A DNA stretch of 64,000 nt from HGM04593 sp045631205. GTDB taxonomy: Bacteria > Bacteroidota > Bacteroidia > Bacteroidales > Bacteroidaceae. The position numbers and the translations under genes are program-made. A model generated the notes under the pieces. The model made no database searches. It had not been told where the DNA came from and saw only the letters and a program-made list of their open reading frames with translations. Location: NCBI GenBank assembly GCA_045631205.1, contig JAZQUI010000007.1, positions 1 to 64,000 on the forward strand, written 5' to 3'. Shown piece by piece: positions 62,260-64,000 of this stretch (position 1 is the first letter of the stretch; every line of letters starts with the position of its first letter).

Positions 62260-64000
62260 ATGGCAGACAAAAGAGTCTATACCTTTGGTAATGGTCTTGC
62301 TGAAGGTAACGCATCAATGAGAAATTTGTTGGGAGGTAAAGGTGCCAACTTGGCAGAGATGAACCTTATCGGAATTCCCGTTCCTCCCGGATTTACCATC
62401 ACAACTGAGGTTTGTGGCGAGTACTACAGCCTTGGTAAAGAGAAAGTGATTGAGCTTCTCAAAGCAGAGGTTGAAGCAGCAGTAAAAAACATCGAGAACT
62501 TGATGAACTCAACTTTCGGTGACCCTGCAAACCCCTTGTTGGTTTCAGTACGTTCAGGTGCTCGTGCTTCAATGCCCGGTATGATGGACACCATCCTTAA
62601 CCTCGGTCTTAACGACACCGTAGTAGAAGGACTTGCAGCTAAAACAGGCAACGCTAAATTTGCGTGGGACTCTTACCGCCGTTTCGTACAGATGTACGGT
62701 GACGTAGTTCTTGGTATGAAACCCGAGAGCAAAGAGGAGATCGACCCCTTCGAGGCAATCATCGAGGAGGTAAAAGAGAAAGCCGGTGTTGTTCTTGACA
62801 AGGACCTCAGCGTTGAGAACCTCAAAGACCTCGTTGCTAAATTCAAGGCTGCTGTTAAAGCACAGACAGGCCAGGACTTCCCCACCGACGCTTACGAGCA
62901 GCTTTGGGGTGCTATCTGCGCCGTATTCAAATCTTGGAACAACGAGCGCGCTATCCTCTACCGTCGTATGGAGAAAATTCCTGATGAGTGGGGTACTGCA
63001 GTTTCTGTACAGGCAATGGTATTCGGTAACATGGGCGACACATCGGCTACCGGTGTATGCTTCTCTCGTGACGCCGCTACAGGTGAGAACCTCTTCAACG
63101 GTGAGTACCTTGTAAACGCACAGGGTGAGGACGTTGTAGCAGGTATCCGCACTCCCCAGCAGATTACAAAGATCGGTTCACAGCGTTGGGCTGAGATGCA
63201 GGGTATCAGCGAGGAGGACCGTGCAACAAACTACCCCTCAATGGAGGAGGCTATGCCCGAGATGTACAAAGAGCTCGACGCTATCCAGCAGCGTCTCGAG
63301 GCTCACTACAAAGATATGCAGGATATGGAGTTCACCGTACAGGAAGGTAAACTCTGGTTCTTGCAGACACGTAACGGTAAACGTACCGGTGCTGCGATGG
63401 TAAAAATCGCTATGGACCTCTACCGTGACGGTATCATCGACGACAAGACAGCTTTGAAACGTATGGAGCCCGAGAAACTCAACGAACTTCTCCACCCCGT
63501 ATTCAACCCCGAGGCTCTCAAGAAGGCTAAAGTTATCGCTAACGGTCTTCCCGCTTCTCCCGGTGCTGCTACAGGTCGCATCGTATTCTTCGCTGACGAC
63601 GCAGCAAAATGGGCTGAGGATGGTGAGAAAGTGGTTCTCGTACGTATCGAGACCTCTCCCGAGGACCTCGCAGGTATGGCAGCAGCCGAGGGTATCCTTA
63701 CCGCTCGCGGTGGTATGACCTCTCACGCAGCCGTTGTAGCCCGTGGTATGGGTAAATGCTGCGTATCAGGTGCCGGCAACCTCGTTATCGACTACAAAAA
63801 ACGCACAATCACAGTAGACGGCCTCGAGCTTTGCGAGGGTGACTACATTTCACTCAACGGTTCTACCGGCCAGGTTATCGAGGGTAAGGTTGAGACAAAA
63901 TCTCCCGAGCTCAGCGGTGACTTTGCAGAGCTTATGAGCCTTTGCGACAAATACGCACGCTTGGGCGTACGTACCAACGCTGATACTCCCCACGATGCAG
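62260..64000 (+). CDS. ppdK: Pyruvate, phosphate dikinase (partial, runs off the right edge)
   Basis: Interconverts pyruvate, ATP and phosphate with phosphoenolpyruvate, AMP and pyrophosphate; links glycolysis and gluconeogenesis. Only the first 580 residues are present. The ATP-grasp start is MADKRVYTFGNGLAEGN, then LLGGKGANLAEM and SVRSGARASMPGMMDTILNL. The phosphohistidine lies in GGMTSHAAVVARGMGK (His489). The PEP-binding C-terminal barrel is beyond the window. Codon bias is very strong, suggesting very high expression. The frame is open to base 64000. Confidence 0.96.
   Translation, partial: MADKRVYTFGNGLAEGNASMRNLLGGKGANLAEMNLIGIPVPPGFTITTEVCGEYYSLGKEKVIELLKAEVEAAVKNIENLMNSTFGDPANPLLVSVRSGARASMPGMMDTILNLGLNDTVVEGLAAKTGNAKFAWDSYRRFVQMYGDVVLGMKPESKEEIDPFEAIIEEVKEKAGVVLDKDLSVENLKDLVAKFKAAVKAQTGQDFPTDAYEQLWGAICAVFKSWNNERAILYRRMEKIPDEWGTAVSVQAMVFGNMGDTSATGVCFSRDAATGENLFNGEYLVNAQGEDVVAGIRTPQQITKIGSQRWAEMQGISEEDRATNYPSMEEAMPEMYKELDAIQQRLEAHYKDMQDMEFTVQEGKLWFLQTRNGKRTGAAMVKIAMDLYRDGIIDDKTALKRMEPEKLNELLHPVFNPEALKKAKVIANGLPASPGAATGRIVFFADDAAKWAEDGEKVVLVRIETSPEDLAGMAAAEGILTARGGMTSHAAVVARGMGKCCVSGAGNLVIDYKKRTITVDGLELCEGDYISLNGSTGQVIEGKVETKSPELSGDFAELMSLCDKYARLGVRTNADTPHDA

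Overview
The window comes from a bacterium of the order Bacteroidales (phylum Bacteroidota). The evidence is the repeated phylum-type promoter signature (TTTG, about 19-20 bases, then TAnnTTTG or TAnnTTCG), the near absence of strong Shine-Dalgarno sites, lipoproteins with short SxxC/AxxC lipoboxes, and family-level markers: a DUF4296 lipoprotein, a lipoprotein-type TamA (TamL-like), a TraR/DksA protein without its zinc cysteines, a Smr protein with a DUF2027-type N-terminus, a BspA-type leucine-rich repeat protein, and a fused NfnAB-like flavoprotein. Family or genus cannot be resolved from this sequence. I found no rRNA, tRNA, CRISPR array, insertion sequence, phage gene or replication origin. 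This is mostly core chromosome.

Layout. 1-400: gene-free stretch with a cluster of inverted GTTCTTTG repeats. 0.4-13.3 kb: mazG diverging from valS, a coiled-coil membrane protein, lysS, gpsA, pgi, a HAD phosphatase, prmC, recX and comF, then tyrS on the other strand. 13.4-26 kb: a WalJ-type metallo-hydrolase, TamL, an rRNA/tRNA methyltransferase, the ileS-traR-lspA-DUF4296 operon, an M18 aminopeptidase and an APH-RapZ fusion. 26-31 kb: gdhA, an AmpG-type permease, a BadF/BadG sugar kinase and a lipoprotein FKBP. 31-35.6 kb: a Smr protein, a small unknown gene behind a possible small RNA, and the queA-LRR-lipoprotein unit. 35.7-41.2 kb: fba, then udk, a lytic transglycosylase and a nuclease-helicase fusion. 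41.3-45.4 kb: a four-gene ABC transporter/GntR operon and a secreted serpin. 45.4-55.3 kb: nfnAB fusion, serS, rpmA, rplU, manA, trxB, lolA, ftsK (all minus). 55.4-64 kb: DUF5063-exonuclease-rlmI, rpmE2, a surface endonuclease, a peptidoglycan-binding protein, an RluA synthase, rlmD, and ppdK running off the right edge.

Themes. Translation dominates (five aminoacyl-tRNA synthetases, L21, L27, L31, prmC, queA, four RNA-modifying enzymes). Central carbon and nitrogen metabolism is represented by pgi, fba, manA, ppdK, gpsA, gdhA and the nfn fusion. Envelope assembly and peptidoglycan turnover form a third thread: TamL, LspA, LolA, a lytic transglycosylase, AmpG, the BadF kinase and an AmgK-like kinase fused to RapZ. 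The accessory genes most worth attention are the secreted serpin, the Dna2-like nuclease-helicase, the ABC/GntR operon, the APH-RapZ fusion and the candidate small RNA near 32.7 kb. I did not find a clearly new multi-gene system; the findings are candidate elements and unusual architectures.
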